From Pseudobdellovibrionaceae bacterium (GTDB taxonomy: Bacteria > Bdellovibrionota > Bdellovibrionia > Bdellovibrionales > JAMPXM01), in assembly GCA_016791465.1 (NCBI GenBank), contig JAEUWE010000094.1, positions 1 through 5,758 of the forward strand: DNA of 5,758 bases, read 5' to 3'. The notes beneath the pieces are model-generated. The model worked only from the letters and a program-made list of their open reading frames with translations, searched no databases and had not been told where the DNA came from. Position 1 is the first letter of the stretch; every line of letters starts with the position of its first letter. Positions 5,154-5,758 of the stretch are shown here, piece by piece. A program made the position numbers and the translations under genes.

Positions 5154-5758
5154 AATCCTCGCCCGTCAAACATGTCTCGGGCTTTCGCAAACTTTCGATT
5201 GGAACCTGGCGGGATGCGTACGATCCGTCGGTTTACGGCTTCTTGTCTCTTGACGCTCGCCCGATCGACGCGTGGCTGAAGCATGTTTCCGAAACACATG
5301 CCGTTAAACTCACCTACACGCATTTCATCACTCGTGTTCTGGCGGAGTTTTTCAAACAAGACCCCGATGCCAATGCCTATCTTCGATTTCAACGCCCGCA
5401 CCGACGCCGGCACGTATCAGCTTTGGTTCAGGTTGCGATCGCCAACGATGAGCATCACAAAGTCGATCTTTCTGGAGTCACACTTCGCGAGCTCGAAACA
5501 AAGTCAATCGTCGATATCGCTGTTGAGATTCGCAACCGTTCTCTCAAAATCCGCGATGGACAAGATCCTGATTTTGCCAAAGCAAAGAGCGCGCTCCAGG
5601 CTATTCCATTTTGGCTGATGTTCCCCTTTATTCAAATCATGGGCTTTGTTAGCTACGCGCTGAACATCAAGCTCAAGGCCTTGGGGCTCGGCGAAGATCC
5701 CTTTGGCACATTTATGGTCACCAATATCGGAAGTTTCGGCCTGGAGGTTGGCCTGGCT
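5129..5758 (+). CDS. E2-like (2-oxoacid dehydrogenase/CAT-fold) acyltransferase, cut by window end
   Basis: The first 210 residues are present, read from my own translation; the frame is open to the last base. It resembles the catalytic domain of dihydrolipoamide acyltransferases, which share the chloramphenicol acetyltransferase fold. A strand GFLSLDA (37-43) is followed by KLTYTHFITRVLAEFF (60-75) and DPDANAYL (78-85), matching the E2 'vndfvikAvA-alk-vPe-NA' stretch, then VSALVQVAIA (96-105), and finally DPFGTFMVTNIGSFG (190-204), the E2 'tvtNiGsfG' signature. The catalytic His of HxxxDG should lie about 50 residues further on, outside the window. No lipoyl or subunit-binding domain precedes it: the protein starts directly at the catalytic part. 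It also has a very hydrophobic stretch (158-180, IPFWLMFPFIQIMGF and beyond) that may touch the membrane or an acyl chain. It more likely moves an acyl group to a small molecule than works in a dehydrogenase complex. Confidence 0.72.
   Translation, partial: MFQSLRNIESSPVKHVSGFRKLSIGTWRDAYDPSVYGFLSLDARPIDAWLKHVSETHAVKLTYTHFITRVLAEFFKQDPDANAYLRFQRPHRRRHVSALVQVAIANDEHHKVDLSGVTLRELETKSIVDIAVEIRNRSLKIRDGQDPDFAKAKSALQAIPFWLMFPFIQIMGFVSYALNIKLKALGLGEDPFGTFMVTNIGSFGLEVGLA

Noticed and set aside
5095..5442. Two copies of GCGATCGC (5095-5102 and 5435-5442), the octamer over-represented in many cyanobacteria
   Set aside because: Only two copies appear in the whole window, both in coding sequence where the codons explain them; this is not enough to suggest a cyanobacterial origin.

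Overview
The window looks like chromosomal DNA of a Gram-negative bacterium: it encodes an outer-membrane beta-barrel protein with a signal peptide and a C-terminal Phe, genes are tightly packed, and base composition looks moderate, slightly above 50% GC by eye. A deltaproteobacterial or Bdellovibrionota-type host would fit, but that is a guess; no marker gene fixes the taxonomy. I see no RNA genes, insertion sequences, phage genes or CRISPR repeats.

Left part (1-1692, minus strand): a compact three-gene run read right to left. It holds a short MscL-family mechanosensitive channel (1393-1692), a DUF481 (YdiY-like) outer-membrane protein (624-1364) and an EamA/DMT-type transporter that runs off the left edge (1-622). 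Gaps are 28 bp and 1 bp, so they are probably co-transcribed. All three are envelope proteins.

Divergent intergenic region (1693-1807): 115 bp between mscL and the first rightward gene. It holds the mscL Shine-Dalgarno, two TTCGAA palindromes 10 bp apart, a CTGGT/ACCAG inverted repeat and a perfect 9-bp inverted repeat (1751-1781). The last of these overlaps a weak possible promoter for the rightward gene.

Right part (1808-5758, plus strand): five enzyme-like genes. First is a stand-alone PP-loop ATPase related to the synthetase half of asparagine synthase (1808-2764), then a 145-bp gap. After that come four genes whose ends overlap: a HisC-like PLP aminotransferase (2910-3956), a GNAT-like acyltransferase (3943-4641), a small HAD-superfamily phosphatase-like protein (4638-5153) and a catalytic-domain-only relative of 2-oxoacid dehydrogenase E2 acyltransferases (5129 to the right edge). 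The overlaps are 14, 4 and 25 bp and imply translational coupling.

Together, ATP-dependent ligation or amidation, transamination, two acyl transfers and dephosphorylation look like a small biosynthetic or modification pathway for an unidentified amino-acid-like or phosphorylated metabolite. I do not recognise this gene combination as a described system. It is the most interesting content here, and it continues beyond the right edge.
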